Translations under genes and position numbers: made by a program
Part shown: positions 32,515-41,451 of the stretch, one piece after another
How the letters are laid out: each line of letters starts with the position of its first letter
How positions within the stretch are numbered: the stretch's first letter is position 1
The notes under the pieces: generated by a model
Seen by the model: only the letters and a program-made list of their open reading frames with translations
What the model was told of the DNA's origin: nothing
The model's database searches: none
Assembly (NCBI RefSeq): GCF_003432485.1
Contig: NZ_QVNQ01000011.1
Location: 124,001 to 188,000, forward strand
Length of the DNA stretch: 64,000 nt
From: Actinomadura spongiicola
GTDB lineage: Bacteria > Actinomycetota > Actinomycetes > Streptosporangiales > Streptosporangiaceae
Reading direction: 5' to 3'

Positions 32515-32919
32515 GGGTCCATCCTGCCCCATGACCGGCGGTGGCCGTGCGCCCGTACGCTCCCAGCGGACCGGACGGGCCGGCGCGACCGTCCGGCCCA
32601 CCGCCCCCGACGTCCAATTCACCATTTGTCCGTATTATTCAGAATTCTGGGATTTCGGTGGGGCAGGCAAAAAATCCAGACGCGCTGCCGTAAAGGCAAA
32701 AAGATTGCTGACAGCCATCACCAAGCCCGGTTATAGTCACCGTGTCGATGCATCGCGGCACGGCAAAAGCGACCGGCACGCCGGGCCCGCCGAACGGCGG
32801 AGGCCCGGTCCGACGGGCGCCACGTGGCAGTGTTGGGGGACCAGGCCACCGGCGCACCCGTTTCACGGGACGCGCCGACCGGCCGCCGCGACCGCATGAC
32901 GAGTAACGGGGGGAAACTT
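32515..32919. other. 405-base divergent promoter region
   Basis: The region between the thioredoxin-TPR and ABC ATPase genes is distinctly AT-rich from about 32610 to 32745 and then GC-rich. No gene was identified. It holds the promoter listed at 32705-32737 and presumably the thioredoxin promoter. Confidence 0.6.
32705..32737 (+). promoter_or_regulatory. Vegetative-type promoter for the ABC genes
   Basis: TTGCTGACA followed, 18 bases after CTGACA, by TATAGT at 32732-32737 makes a good housekeeping promoter. A transcript would start near 32744, leaving a leader of about 175 bases before the ATPase start. Confidence 0.5.
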
Positions 32920-33900
32920 GTGATCGCGGATCATTCCGTGATCGTGGCCCGAGGAATGGGTGTCCGCCGCGGGGGGCGGTGGCTCCTGCGCCCGGTGACC
33001 TTCGGCGTGCCCGAAGGCGTGGTCGGCCTGGCCGGTCCACCTGGTGCCGGGAAATCCACTCTGCTGGCCACGTTCGCGACCTTGCGCAGGCCGAATGCCG
33101 GTGCGCTGCACATTCTCGGGCACGACATCACGACCGCCGCGGGCCTGCGCGCCGCACGGGCCGTCATCGGATACCTGCCCGCGCGGTTCGCGCGGGCCGA
33201 GCACATGACGGCCCGCGAGTTCGTCGAGTACGCGGCCTACTACAAGCGGACGAGCGCGTCCGCCGCGCGGTCCATGGTGCGGCGGCTCGACCTCGTCGAG
33301 GCCGCGGGCACCGAGCTGGCGCTGCTGCCGCCCGACGTCCGCCTCCGCGCCGGGCTCGCCGCCGCCTGCGTCCACGAACCCGACGTCGTCCTGCTGGACG
33401 ACCCGTTCGGCGAGCTGTGCGCCGCCGCCGAGCCGTGGCCGACCGGCGCCGCGGGTCCCGGCCACCACGCGCTCACCGCCGCCATGGCGGAGCTGATCCC
33501 GGTCCTGCGCTCCCTCGCCCCGGCGGTCGTCGTCACCGCCGACGCCACGGGAACGCTCAGCGGCTGGTGCGACCGCCTCTTCACGCTCGCCCGCGGCCGG
33601 CTGAGCGAGCAGCCCACGCACTCGGCCGCCGCCCGCCGCGGCCGGACCGCCGCCGACCGTCGCGGCGCCGGCGCCGCGCGGCGACGCGACACCGGCGTCA
33701 TGGCCCCGCAGGCCATGACCCCGCAGGCGGCGGCCCCGCAGGCGGTGACGCCCCAGGCGGTGGCCCCGCGGGGCGCGTCGACGTCGCGGAACACCGGTCG
33801 CCGCCGACCGGCGCGGCTGACGTTGCCGGAGATGACGCTGCCGCAGATCGCGAGGCTACGGCCCCGGCGGCCGCCCGCCCGGAGCGCCTCCGGTGTCTGA
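32920..33900 (+). CDS. ABC transporter ATP-binding protein with degenerate signature and repeat tail
   Basis: The 326-residue protein has Walker A GPPGAGKSTLLATFATLRRP and Walker B VVLLDDPFGE, but the ABC signature before Walker B is LPPDVRLRAGLAAACVHEPD with no LSGGQ, and the switch His region reads VVVTADATG. After residue 230 a tail rich in Arg and Pro includes five PQA repeats. The GTG at 32920 follows GGGGGG with a six-base spacer. An ATG at 32896 is possible. Its stop overlaps the permease start by eight bases, so the two form one transporter. Substrate unknown. Confidence 0.8.
   Translation: MIADHSVIVARGMGVRRGGRWLLRPVTFGVPEGVVGLAGPPGAGKSTLLATFATLRRPNAGALHILGHDITTAAGLRAARAVIGYLPARFARAEHMTAREFVEYAAYYKRTSASAARSMVRRLDLVEAAGTELALLPPDVRLRAGLAAACVHEPDVVLLDDPFGELCAAAEPWPTGAAGPGHHALTAAMAELIPVLRSLAPAVVVTADATGTLSGWCDRLFTLARGRLSEQPTHSAAARRGRTAADRRGAGAARRRDTGVMAPQAMTPQAAAPQAVTPQAVAPRGASTSRNTGRRRPARLTLPEMTLPQIARLRPRRPPARSASGV
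33700..33774 (+). repeat. Five tandem 15-bp repeats coding for a PQA pentapeptide array
   Basis: Five in-frame 15-base units encode MAPQA, MTPQA, AAPQA, VTPQA and VAPRG. They lie in the C-terminal tail of the ABC ATPase gene. Copy number of such repeats may vary between strains. Confidence 0.9.
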
Positions 33901-35182
33901 CCTCGGACGGGTGCTCCGGCTGGACGCCCGTCGCACGGCACTGCTGGTCGCGGTGCCGGTCCTCACCGTGGTCGGAACGGCGGCCGCCGCGATGTCGCTG
34001 TGCCCGGTCGCGTACTGGGACAACACCGTCGTCGCGCTGCTCAACGCCGTCCGGTTCCTCGGTCCCGTCGCCGCGGCCCTCGCCGCGTGGACGGCGGTAC
34101 GGGAACGTCCGCTCGACTATCTGCGCGACCTCACGGCGCGCTCGCCCGCCACGGGCGTCCTGTTCGACCTGCTGCTGCTGTCCGCCGCCGCGCTGGTCTC
34201 CTACGCGGCGGTGACGGTCGTGGTCGTCGCCGCCACCCTCGCCCAGTCGGAGGCCGGGCATCCGCACCCGCTGGGCGTGGTCGCGGGCGCGGGCTCCCTC
34301 GTCCTGCACGTCGTCGTCGGCTACCTGACGGGACGTCTCGTCCCGCACCGCGCCACGGCCGCCCTGGTCCTCACCGTGGCGGCGGTGTGGGCGGCGGCAC
34401 GCGTCCCCGGCGTGTCGTGGTGGAGCCTGCTCCCGCCGGCGGCGTTCGACCACATCGCCCTGTTCACCACGCTGCGTCCCGAGATCCTCGTCGACCAGCT
34501 CACCTGGGCGGCCGGGCTGACGACCGCGCTGATCCTCGGCTACGTGATGTGGGCGACGCGGCGGCTCCTGATCGTCCTGCCGCTCGTCGTGGCCCTCGGC
34601 GCGACCGGCGCCGCCACGCTCGGCCTCCACCGTTCCGACGGGACGGTCACCCCCGTGTCGGCCGAACCGGTGTGCCGCGACTGGCCGCTGACCGTCTGCG
34701 TCCACCCCGCGCTTCGTGACGCGCTGCCCAGACTGATCGCGGCCGCCACCCCGCTCGCCGCGCGGCTGAACGGGACGCCCGGCGCTTTCACGACGGTGGA
34801 GCAGCGTCCGGCGTGGGCTCCTCTCACGGTCGCGGACGGCGTCGCCACCGTCCACCTCGACGAGACCCTGGCCCCCGGGTACGCCGCGCGGGCGGTCCGG
34901 CAGATCAGCGAGACGCTCAAGGACGCCCGGACCTGCACCGATCCGCCGAACCGGTATCGGGAGCTGGTCGACGCCTGGCTCCTCGGCGACGATCCGCCGA
35001 GCGTCCCCGACGCGCGGACCGCGCGCCGCTTCGCGTCGTGGAGCGAGGCCCGGCGCCGCTCCTGGCTACGCGTCCACTTCGCCGACTACCGCGACTGCAC
35101 GCTGGGTCCCGTGAACTTCCAGCCGTTCGAGCACCCGCGTCTCTACGACGCGGAGGCCGACACGGGACGCTTGGCCCAGTAG
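33893..35182 (+). CDS. ABC transporter permease with large extracytoplasmic C-terminal domain
   Basis: The 429-residue protein has about six membrane segments in its first 255 residues (for example TALLVAVPVLTVVGTAAAAM, LLLLSAAALVSYAAVTVVVV, LLIVLPLVVALGATGAATLG). A soluble domain of about 165 residues follows, starting PVCRDWPLTVCVHPALRDAL. That domain has paired cysteines and lies outside the cell if the topology holds. It resembles the actinobacterial permeases that carry a DUF7224-like domain. Start GTG 33893 lies within the ATPase gene. Its 3' end overlaps the convergent DUF3817 gene by 40 bases. Confidence 0.78.
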   Translation: MSDLGRVLRLDARRTALLVAVPVLTVVGTAAAAMSLCPVAYWDNTVVALLNAVRFLGPVAAALAAWTAVRERPLDYLRDLTARSPATGVLFDLLLLSAAALVSYAAVTVVVVAATLAQSEAGHPHPLGVVAGAGSLVLHVVVGYLTGRLVPHRATAALVLTVAAVWAAARVPGVSWWSLLPPAAFDHIALFTTLRPEILVDQLTWAAGLTTALILGYVMWATRRLLIVLPLVVALGATGAATLGLHRSDGTVTPVSAEPVCRDWPLTVCVHPALRDALPRLIAAATPLAARLNGTPGAFTTVEQRPAWAPLTVADGVATVHLDETLAPGYAARAVRQISETLKDARTCTDPPNRYRELVDAWLLGDDPPSVPDARTARRFASWSEARRRSWLRVHFADYRDCTLGPVNFQPFEHPRLYDAEADTGRLAQ

Positions 35183-35439
35183 CGCTCCACGAAGAACGGC
35201 GCGACCGGCAGCACGCCCGCCCCCAGGGCGAGGACCGTCCGCCTGAGGTCCCATCCGAGTCGCGAGCGGACGACGAACACGAGCCCGATGTAGGCCATGA
35301 ACAGGACTCCATGCGTCGGTCCCATCACCTGGACTCCCGCGTGCGCGTCCGCGCCGTACTTCAGCGGCATCGCGACCAACAGCAGCACCAGGAAGGAGAT
35401 CGCCTCGGCGAGGGAGACGTAACGAAAAACACGCACCAT
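35143..35439 (-). CDS. DUF3817 membrane protein
   Basis: The 98-residue protein starts MVRVFRYVSLAEAISFLVLL and has the DUF3817 pattern with three membrane segments and MGPTHGVLFMAYIGLVFVV and VLPVAPFFVERYW. These proteins are widespread in actinobacteria, and their role is unknown. The ATG at 35439 gives the usual start. The gene converges on the permease and overlaps its last 40 bases. Confidence 0.88.
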   Translation of the reverse strand: MVRVFRYVSLAEAISFLVLLLVAMPLKYGADAHAGVQVMGPTHGVLFMAYIGLVFVVRSRLGWDLRRTVLALGAGVLPVAPFFVERYWAKRPVSASAS

Positions 35440-35559
35440 GTCCACGCCCGATGGAACGCGCCTGCTCGCGCCCGGGTTTCGGGCCGCGCTATGGCTTCGC
35501 TCACACCGACCTAACCGTCCCGCCAGATACGGAGCGGTTCTTCCGGGAAGATCCGGTAG

Positions 35560-36231
35560 ATGGACAAGGACGCGTCTCCGAAGCCCGTGCGGCCCCGGCG
35601 CGGGCTGCTCGTCCCCGTGCTGCTCGTCGTCGCGACCATCGCGGCCGTGCTCGTGGCGCAGCAGGTCCTGCGCGGCCTCCCCGGCTGGCTCAACCCGTTC
35701 GCCGAGGAGACCAAGGACCGCAGCGGGCCCGTCCTGCTGAAGTCGATCCGCGACCTGCACCGCTACGAGGCGGCCAGCGGCAACTTCCAGGTCATCGTCG
35801 ACCTGGAGAAGGACGCCAAATTCCTGCCGAGCGCGCTGCGCGGCAAGCGCACCCTCTTCGTCGGGAACGGCTCCGTGGACGCCTATGTCGACTTCTCCAG
35901 GCTGGGCTCCGGCGCCGTGAAGGTGAACGCCGACCGGACGGCCGCGACCCTCACGCTGCCGCACGCCCAACTGGAAAAGACCAACCTGGACACGAAGAAC
36001 AGCTACGTCTACGCCACCGAACGCGGCCTCTTCGACCGCTTCGGCGACTTCTTCGGCGACAACCCCAACAATCAGCAGCAGATGTACGTTCTGGCGTCGC
36101 AGAAGATCCAGACGGCCGCCGCGCAGAGCGGCCTCAAGGAACGCGCCGACGCCAACACCAAGACGATGCTGGAGAACATGCTCAAGGCCCTCGGCTTCAC
36201 GACCGTGACCGTCAACGTCGGCTCTCGATGA
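35560..36231 (+). CDS. DUF4230 membrane-anchored protein
   Basis: The 223-residue protein has a short cytoplasmic N-terminus, one membrane segment (LLVPVLLVVATIAAVLVAQQ) and an extracytoplasmic DUF4230 domain (VLLKSIRDLHRYEAASGNFQ, KRTLFVGNGSVDAYVDFSRL, LTLPHAQLEKTNLDTKNSYV). The function of the domain is unknown. The gene stands alone between divergent neighbours. Its promoter must lie in the 120 bases shared with the DUF3817 gene. Confidence 0.88.
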   Translation: MDKDASPKPVRPRRGLLVPVLLVVATIAAVLVAQQVLRGLPGWLNPFAEETKDRSGPVLLKSIRDLHRYEAASGNFQVIVDLEKDAKFLPSALRGKRTLFVGNGSVDAYVDFSRLGSGAVKVNADRTAATLTLPHAQLEKTNLDTKNSYVYATERGLFDRFGDFFGDNPNNQQQMYVLASQKIQTAAAQSGLKERADANTKTMLENMLKALGFTTVTVNVGSR

Positions 36232-36275
36232 CCGACCGGCTCAGCGCCGGGCGGTTCATCGCAGGGCGGCTCGGG

Positions 36276-37466
36276 TCAGGAGGGGGGCACCCGGAGGATG
36301 AGGGCGTCGCCCTGGCCGCCGCCGCCGCACAGGCCCGCGGCGCCGGTGCCGCCGCCGCGGCGCTTCAGCTCGTGGGCCAGATGCAGGACGATGCGGGCGC
36401 CGGACATGCCGACCGGGTGGCCGAGCGCGATGGCGCCGCCGTTGACGTTGACCTTCTCGGGGCCGACGCCGAGGTCGCGCATCGACTGGACGCCCACGGA
36501 CGCGAACGCCTCGTTGATCTCGATGAGGTCGAGGTCGTCGACGCTCAGACCGGCCTTGCCGAGGGCGTGCGTGATCGCGTTGGACGGCTGGGACTGGAGG
36601 GAGGTGTCCGGGCCCGCGACGTTGCCGTGCGGGCCGATCTCGGCGAGCCAGGGAAGCCCGAGCTCCTCGGCCTTCGCCTTCGACATCACGACGACGGCGG
36701 CGGCGCCGTCGGAGATCTGCGAGGACGAACCGGCGGTGATCGTCCCGTCCGCGCCGAAGGCGGGCCGGAGCCGGGCGAGGGACTCGACGGTGGTGTCGGC
36801 GCGCACGCCCTCGTCGGCGGCGAACACGACCGGCTCACCGCGCCGCTGCGGGATCTCGACGGGGGCGATCTCGTCGTCGAACACGCCGTTCTTGGTGGCG
36901 GCGGCGGCGCGCTGGTGCGAACGGGCGGAGAACTCGTCCTGCTCCTCGCGGGAGATGTTCAGCTTGGCGTTGTGGCGCTCGGTCGACTCGCCCATCGAGA
37001 TGCCTTCGTAGGCGTCGGTGAGGGCGTCGTGGGCCATGTGGTCGAGAAGCTCGACGGAACCGTACTTGTAGCCGCCGCGCGACTTCGGCAGCAGGTGCGG
37101 GGCCTGGGTCATGGACTCCATGCCGCCGGCCACGACGATGTCGAACTCGCCCGCGCGGATCAGCTGGTCGGCGAGCGCGATCGCGTCCAGCCCGGACAGG
37201 CACACCTTGTTGATGGTGAGGGACGGAACGGACATCGGGATGCCCGCCTTGACCGCCGCCTGCCGGGACGGGATCTGCCCCGCGCCCGCCTGGAGCACCT
37301 GCCCCAGGATCACGTACTGCACCTGGTCGCCGGACACCCCGGCCCGCTCCAGCGCCGCCCTGACGACATGCGCGCCGAGGTCGACCGCGGAGAAGTCCTT
37401 CAGCGCGCCCATCAGGCGGCCGATCGGGGTTCGCGCACCGGCGACGATCACGGACGTGGAGATCAT
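36276..37466 (-). CDS. Acetyl-CoA acetyltransferase (thiolase II)
   Basis: The 396-residue thiolase has Cys89 in TINKVCLSGLDAIALADQ, NEAFASVGVQSMRDL, GHPVGMSGARIVLHLAHELK and the second cysteine in GLCGGGGQGDALI. It is a biosynthetic/degradative acetoacetyl-CoA thiolase. The ATG at 37466 follows GGAGG with a six-base spacer. It is divergent from the epimerase gene, an arrangement conserved with Rv1323 (fadA4) and, as I remember, SCO5399. Confidence 0.95.
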   Translation of the reverse strand: MISTSVIVAGARTPIGRLMGALKDFSAVDLGAHVVRAALERAGVSGDQVQYVILGQVLQAGAGQIPSRQAAVKAGIPMSVPSLTINKVCLSGLDAIALADQLIRAGEFDIVVAGGMESMTQAPHLLPKSRGGYKYGSVELLDHMAHDALTDAYEGISMGESTERHNAKLNISREEQDEFSARSHQRAAAATKNGVFDDEIAPVEIPQRRGEPVVFAADEGVRADTTVESLARLRPAFGADGTITAGSSSQISDGAAAVVVMSKAKAEELGLPWLAEIGPHGNVAGPDTSLQSQPSNAITHALGKAGLSVDDLDLIEINEAFASVGVQSMRDLGVGPEKVNVNGGAIALGHPVGMSGARIVLHLAHELKRRGGGTGAAGLCGGGGQGDALILRVPPS

Positions 37467-37571
37467 GTGGGGCCTCCAGAGCGAAGGGCGGCGACGTTTG
37501 TCACCATACCCAGGAGAACATCGTTCGGTTCCGTCCGGCCCCCTCTGTAGGCCCGAGTAGGGAGAAGACCC

Positions 37572-38006
37572 ATGTTGACGCGTATCGACCACATCGGCAT
37601 CGCCTGTCACGATCTCGACGCGACCGTCGAGTTCTACACGTCGACCTATGGCTTCACGAATGCACATTTCGAGGTGAACGAGGAGCAGGGCGTCCGGGAG
37701 TGCATGCTGAAGATCAACGACACCGGGGACGGGGCGGCGAGCTATTTGCAGCTGATCGAGCCGATTCGGGAGGACTCGGCGGTCGCGAAGTGGCTGGCGA
37801 AAAACGGTGAGGGCGTGCACCACATCGCGTTCGGAACGGACGGGGACGTCGTCGAGGAGGCGGCCGGAATCGCGGACAAGGGTGTGCGCGTGCTCTACGA
37901 CGCGCCGCGCGGCGGATCCATGGGCTCTTTGATCAACTTTTTGCACCCGAAGGACTGTCACGGCGTCCTGACCGAACTCGTGCAGAAGCGCCGGGGAACG
38001 ACATGA
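37572..38006 (+). CDS. mce: Methylmalonyl-CoA epimerase
   Basis: The 144-residue vicinal-oxygen-chelate protein interconverts (R)- and (S)-methylmalonyl-CoA. It has ITRIDHIGIACHDLDA-like start (LTRIDHIGIACHDLDATVEF), the metal-ligand regions SYLQLIEPIREDS and EGVHHIAFGTD, and the C-terminal INFLHPKDCHGVLTELVQ. It works with the B12-dependent mutase, for which the adenosyltransferase at 55743 makes cofactor. GGAGAAG precedes the ATG. Confidence 0.95.
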   Translation: MLTRIDHIGIACHDLDATVEFYTSTYGFTNAHFEVNEEQGVRECMLKINDTGDGAASYLQLIEPIREDSAVAKWLAKNGEGVHHIAFGTDGDVVEEAAGIADKGVRVLYDAPRGGSMGSLINFLHPKDCHGVLTELVQKRRGTT

Positions 38007-38368
38007 TCTTCTCCGGGCCCCCGGGGGCGGGGCTCCGGCGCCGGTACGGCCGGATCGTGACGCGTTCGATACACGGAGTCGAACCGGGCGGCCCGGACCG
38101 CTGCTCTGTGACTGTTCGGACACATTTGGTGCATTTGCACAGCCCATCCACGGGCCGTCATCCGCCTGGTGGGCGCGATCACAAACGCTGACAAACCACG
38201 CAGCGTGTCAAGATGAACCCCCAACACGGCAGTGTCGGGAGTAGGCTTCATCTGCCGGAAGAGGTCTGGGGCACTGAGCCCGTTCATGGAGCCCGTCATG
38301 CCGTCGTGCCAGGCGATCAACCGGTCCCCGGAACCACTGGTAGCCCCGTCACATCAGGATTGAGCCAC
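38007..38368. other. 362-base intergenic region with palindromes before the coiled-coil gene
   Basis: No gene was found. It contains two perfect palindromes, GTGCA-TT-TGCAC at 38129-38140 and CACGC-A-GCGTG at 38197-38207, the latter inside a wider TGACA...TGTCA frame. A TAGGCT box at 38242-38247 is a possible -10 element, which would leave a leader of about 120 bases. Regulation of the cytoskeletal gene downstream is likely here. Confidence 0.5.
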
Positions 38369-39706
38369 ATGCAGTCCGACATCGACGCCCAGCTCAGCAA
38401 TTTCTTTGAGGACACGCCCCCACGCGAGTTCGACGTGGTGCTTCGCGGCTACGACCGGCACCAGGTCGACGAGCACATCAAATCGCTCGACAACGAGGTA
38501 CGGCAGACCCGCGAGCAGACACAGGCGCTGCAGCGGGAGTTGTCGGACGCGCATCGTCAGCTCCAGGAACAGGAGCGTCCCACCTACTCCGGTCTCGGCG
38601 CCCGCATCGAGCAGCTGCTCCGCCTCGCCGAGGAGCAGGCCACCGAGCTCGTGCAGGCCGCGCGGTCCGAGGCGAACGAGATCAAGGCGGCGGCCAAGGT
38701 CGACGCCGCCGAGCAGCGCGCCAACGCCGAGAATGACGCCGCCGAGCTGCGCGCCAACGCGCAGCGCGAGTGCGACGAGATGCGCAACGCGGCCGAGCGC
38801 GAGGCCGACGACGTGCGCACCTCCGCCCGGCGGGAGGCCGACGAGCTGACCTCCACGACCGAGCGGGAGGTCGCCAAGCTGCGCGCCACCGCCGACCACG
38901 AGGTGGCCGAGAAGCGCGCCGGTGCCGAACGCGAGATCGCCAAGCTGCGCACCACCACCGAGCGGGAGGTCGCCCAGCTCCGGGCGTCCACCAAGCGGGA
39001 GCGCGACGAGATCCTCACGACCGCCAAGCGGCAGGCCGACGAGATGCGGGCCCAGGCCCAGCGCATCCTGGAGGAGAGCGAGGCCCAGCGCGCCCAGGCG
39101 GAGGCCGAGTTCGAGATCCAGCTGGCCGCCCGCCGCGAGGAGGCCGACCGGCAGGACGCCGAACGGCACTCCGCCGCCCAGGCCGCCACGCAGAAGCTCG
39201 TCGCCGAGGCCGAGCAGCGCGCCGCGTCCGCCGAGCAGCGGGCCGCGAAGGCGACCCAGCAGGCCGAGCAGACCCGGCGCGAGGCCGACTCGCACGCCAA
39301 GCAGCTCATGGCCAACGCCCGCAAGAACTCCGACAACGTCATCGCCGAGGCCAAGTCGCAGGCCGAGCAGCTGCTCGCCGAGACCAAGGCCGAGGCCGAC
39401 CGCGTCCGGACGGCGGCGCAGCGGCAGGTCGACGAGCTCACCCGCCAGCGCGACAGCATCACCAGCCACCTCAACCAGCTGCGCCAGCTCATCGGCGGCG
39501 TCGCGCCGAACCTCGGCGGCGACGCCGAGCTGGCCCCGCCCCCGGAGAAGGCCGCCATCCCCGCGGCCGACCCCAAGCCGGCCCCGCCGCAGCAGGCCCA
39601 GCCGAAGCAGCAGCCCGCCGCCCAGCCCGCGGGCAAGGCGGCGCCCGCCAAGCAGAGCCAGGCCAAGAAGTCCGAGGAGGACGACGAGGACTGGTGGCAG
39701 GAGTGA
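38369..39706 (+). CDS. DivIVA/FilP-Scy-like coiled-coil cytoskeletal protein
   Basis: The 445-residue protein starts with a DivIVA-like segment (REFDVVLRGYDRHQVDEHIK). About 330 residues of charged coiled coil follow, with recurring motifs of the type EREVAKLRATADHE and TKREADEMR-like repeats, then a proline/glutamine/lysine tail ending EEDDEDWWQE. Streptomyces FilP and Scy share this layout and organise the hyphal tip. In that genus they also sit beside mce and a thiolase gene. This suggests polar growth in this organism. Length lies between FilP and Scy. Confidence 0.85.
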   Translation: MQSDIDAQLSNFFEDTPPREFDVVLRGYDRHQVDEHIKSLDNEVRQTREQTQALQRELSDAHRQLQEQERPTYSGLGARIEQLLRLAEEQATELVQAARSEANEIKAAAKVDAAEQRANAENDAAELRANAQRECDEMRNAAEREADDVRTSARREADELTSTTEREVAKLRATADHEVAEKRAGAEREIAKLRTTTEREVAQLRASTKRERDEILTTAKRQADEMRAQAQRILEESEAQRAQAEAEFEIQLAARREEADRQDAERHSAAQAATQKLVAEAEQRAASAEQRAAKATQQAEQTRREADSHAKQLMANARKNSDNVIAEAKSQAEQLLAETKAEADRVRTAAQRQVDELTRQRDSITSHLNQLRQLIGGVAPNLGGDAELAPPPEKAAIPAADPKPAPPQQAQPKQQPAAQPAGKAAPAKQSQAKKSEEDDEDWWQE

Positions 39707-39744
39707 TCCCGCCGGCCGTGTGACACGGTCGACGAGCAACAGGG

Positions 39745-39775
39745 AAGCCTAGAGGTCGCGAACGCCTCTAGGCTT
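39745..39775 (+). terminator. Terminator after the coiled-coil gene
   Basis: AAGCCTAGAGG at 39745-39755 pairs perfectly with CCTCTAGGCTT at 39765-39775 over a nine-base loop. It starts 38 bases after the stop codon. Confidence 0.7.
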
Positions 39776-39863
39776 TCCTACGTCTCACCACGTAGTGGCT
39801 TGATCAGGGGTCCGGCCCCCGGGCCGGGGGAGCGACTGCGGCTGGACGGAAGAGGAGAGCGGC

Positions 39864-41417
39864 GTGCCCGACGAGACCGCCAACGAGAAAGGCGCGCAGG
39901 CGCGAGCCGGTGACGCACGCCCGGCGAACGACGGCAGGGTGCCCGCTCCCGCCCCACCCGCCGACGACACCGACACCCCCGCCGACCCCGAGACCCCGGA
40001 CAGCGAGGCCACGAACGCCGAGGCCGCCACCGAGGCCGACACGGACGCCGGAACCGACGCCAGCACCGATCCCGGGGGCCGGACGGAGCCGGACCGGCCC
40101 GCAGAGCCCGCCCGGCCCGATGAGCCGGACGAGGAGGCCGTCGCGGACAGCGGGGCGCTGATCCCCGAGAAGGCCGACGAGCCCGTCGGTGAACGCGACC
40201 CCGCCACCGGCACCCCCGTCAACCTCCCGGCGGAGGTCCCGGCGGGCGAGCGGGTGGTCCGCGAACGCGTGGTGCGGGAGCGGATGGCGCCCGAGCCGGA
40301 GGCGCCCGACCCGGCGCACGACGTCGAGCAGCGCAGGCGCGAGGCGGGTGTCGACCACCGCTTCCCGTTCGGACGGCCCGGCGAGCCGCTCGGCCGCGCC
40401 CACCCGTTCGTGTTCGGTTTCACCGCCGCGCTCGGCGTCATCACCGCGTGGATGCTGGTGCAGGCCGCCACCAACGCCAAGTCCGTGATCGTGATGATCG
40501 TCGTCGCGATGTTCCTCGCGGTCGGGCTGAACCCGGCGGTGGAGCGGCTCCGCAGGTTCGGGCTGCCGCGCGGCGCGGCGGTCGCGACGGTGTTCCTGGG
40601 CGTGATCCTGTTCTTCGCCGGGTTCGTCGCCTCACTCGTCCAGCCGGTGTCCGAGCAGGTCACCGAGCTGCGCACGAAGATCCCGGAGTTCGTCGGGCAG
40701 TTGCAGGACAACAAGACGCTCGCCGACTGGGACAAGCGGTACGGGCTGCTGAAACGCGCCGAGAAGACCGTCAACAGCGACGGTTTCCAGGACAGCCTCA
40801 CCGACATCGCCACCGGAATCGGCAGGGTCGCGGTCAACGGCGTCTTCCAGACGATCACCATCCTGATCCTGACGCTGTACTTCATGAGCTCGCTGCCGCA
40901 GATCAAGACGTTCTTCTACCAGTTGGCGCCGCGGTCCCGGCGGGCCAGGGTCGCGCTGCTCGGCGACGAGATCCTCGACCGGATCGGCGGCTATGTCGCC
41001 GGGCAGTTCACGATCGCGTTCATCGCGGGCACGACGTCCTACATCTTCCTGTCGATCGTCGGGGTGAAGTACGCGCTGGCGCTCGCGCTGATCGTCGCGG
41101 TGACCGACCTGATCCCGCTGATCGGCGCCACCATCGGCGCGGTGATCGTCTGCCTGCTCGCGTTCCTGACCGGGAACCTCACCGATCTGATCATCTGTGC
41201 GGTCTTCTACCTGATCTACCAGCAGGTGGAGAACTACGTCGTCTATCCGCGCGTCATGAAGCGGACCGTCGACGTCCAGCCCGCGGTGACGATCGTGGCG
41301 GCGCTGGTCGGCGGGACGCTGCTCGGCGTGGTCGGCGCGCTGCTCGCGATCCCGACGGCCGCGGCGATCTCCCTGCTGATCCGCGAGGTCGTCATGCCCC
41401 GCCAGGAGACGATGTAG
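39864..41417 (+). CDS. AI-2E family transporter
   Basis: The 517-residue protein has a disordered acidic N-terminal 165 residues rich in Asp, Glu, Pro and Thr. A membrane domain of about eight helices follows, typical of the AI-2E/PerM superfamily (VIVMIVVAMFLAVGLNPAVE, GVKYALALALIVAVTDLIPL, IGATIGAVIVCLLAFLTG, QQVENYVVYPRVMKRTVDVQP). Members export or exchange small molecules or ions, and the substrate is unknown. The extended N-terminus is unusual for the family and is probably cytoplasmic. Confidence 0.88.
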   Translation: MPDETANEKGAQARAGDARPANDGRVPAPAPPADDTDTPADPETPDSEATNAEAATEADTDAGTDASTDPGGRTEPDRPAEPARPDEPDEEAVADSGALIPEKADEPVGERDPATGTPVNLPAEVPAGERVVRERVVRERMAPEPEAPDPAHDVEQRRREAGVDHRFPFGRPGEPLGRAHPFVFGFTAALGVITAWMLVQAATNAKSVIVMIVVAMFLAVGLNPAVERLRRFGLPRGAAVATVFLGVILFFAGFVASLVQPVSEQVTELRTKIPEFVGQLQDNKTLADWDKRYGLLKRAEKTVNSDGFQDSLTDIATGIGRVAVNGVFQTITILILTLYFMSSLPQIKTFFYQLAPRSRRARVALLGDEILDRIGGYVAGQFTIAFIAGTTSYIFLSIVGVKYALALALIVAVTDLIPLIGATIGAVIVCLLAFLTGNLTDLIICAVFYLIYQQVENYVVYPRVMKRTVDVQPAVTIVAALVGGTLLGVVGALLAIPTAAAISLLIREVVMPRQETM

Positions 41418-41451
41418 CGTCCGGCGGCCGGTACGCTCCGCGGGACGCGTC

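Noticed and set aside
29801..32899. A 1,032-codon open frame on the plus strand over the malic enzyme and thioredoxin genes
   Set aside because: It is antisense to well-supported enzymes, is arginine-rich and matches no family. Long antisense frames are expected at this GC content.
38213..38368. N-terminal extension of the coiled-coil protein to 38213
   Set aside because: The extra 52 residues are not DivIVA-like and include promoter-like sequence. The ATG at 38369 gives a normal N-terminus.
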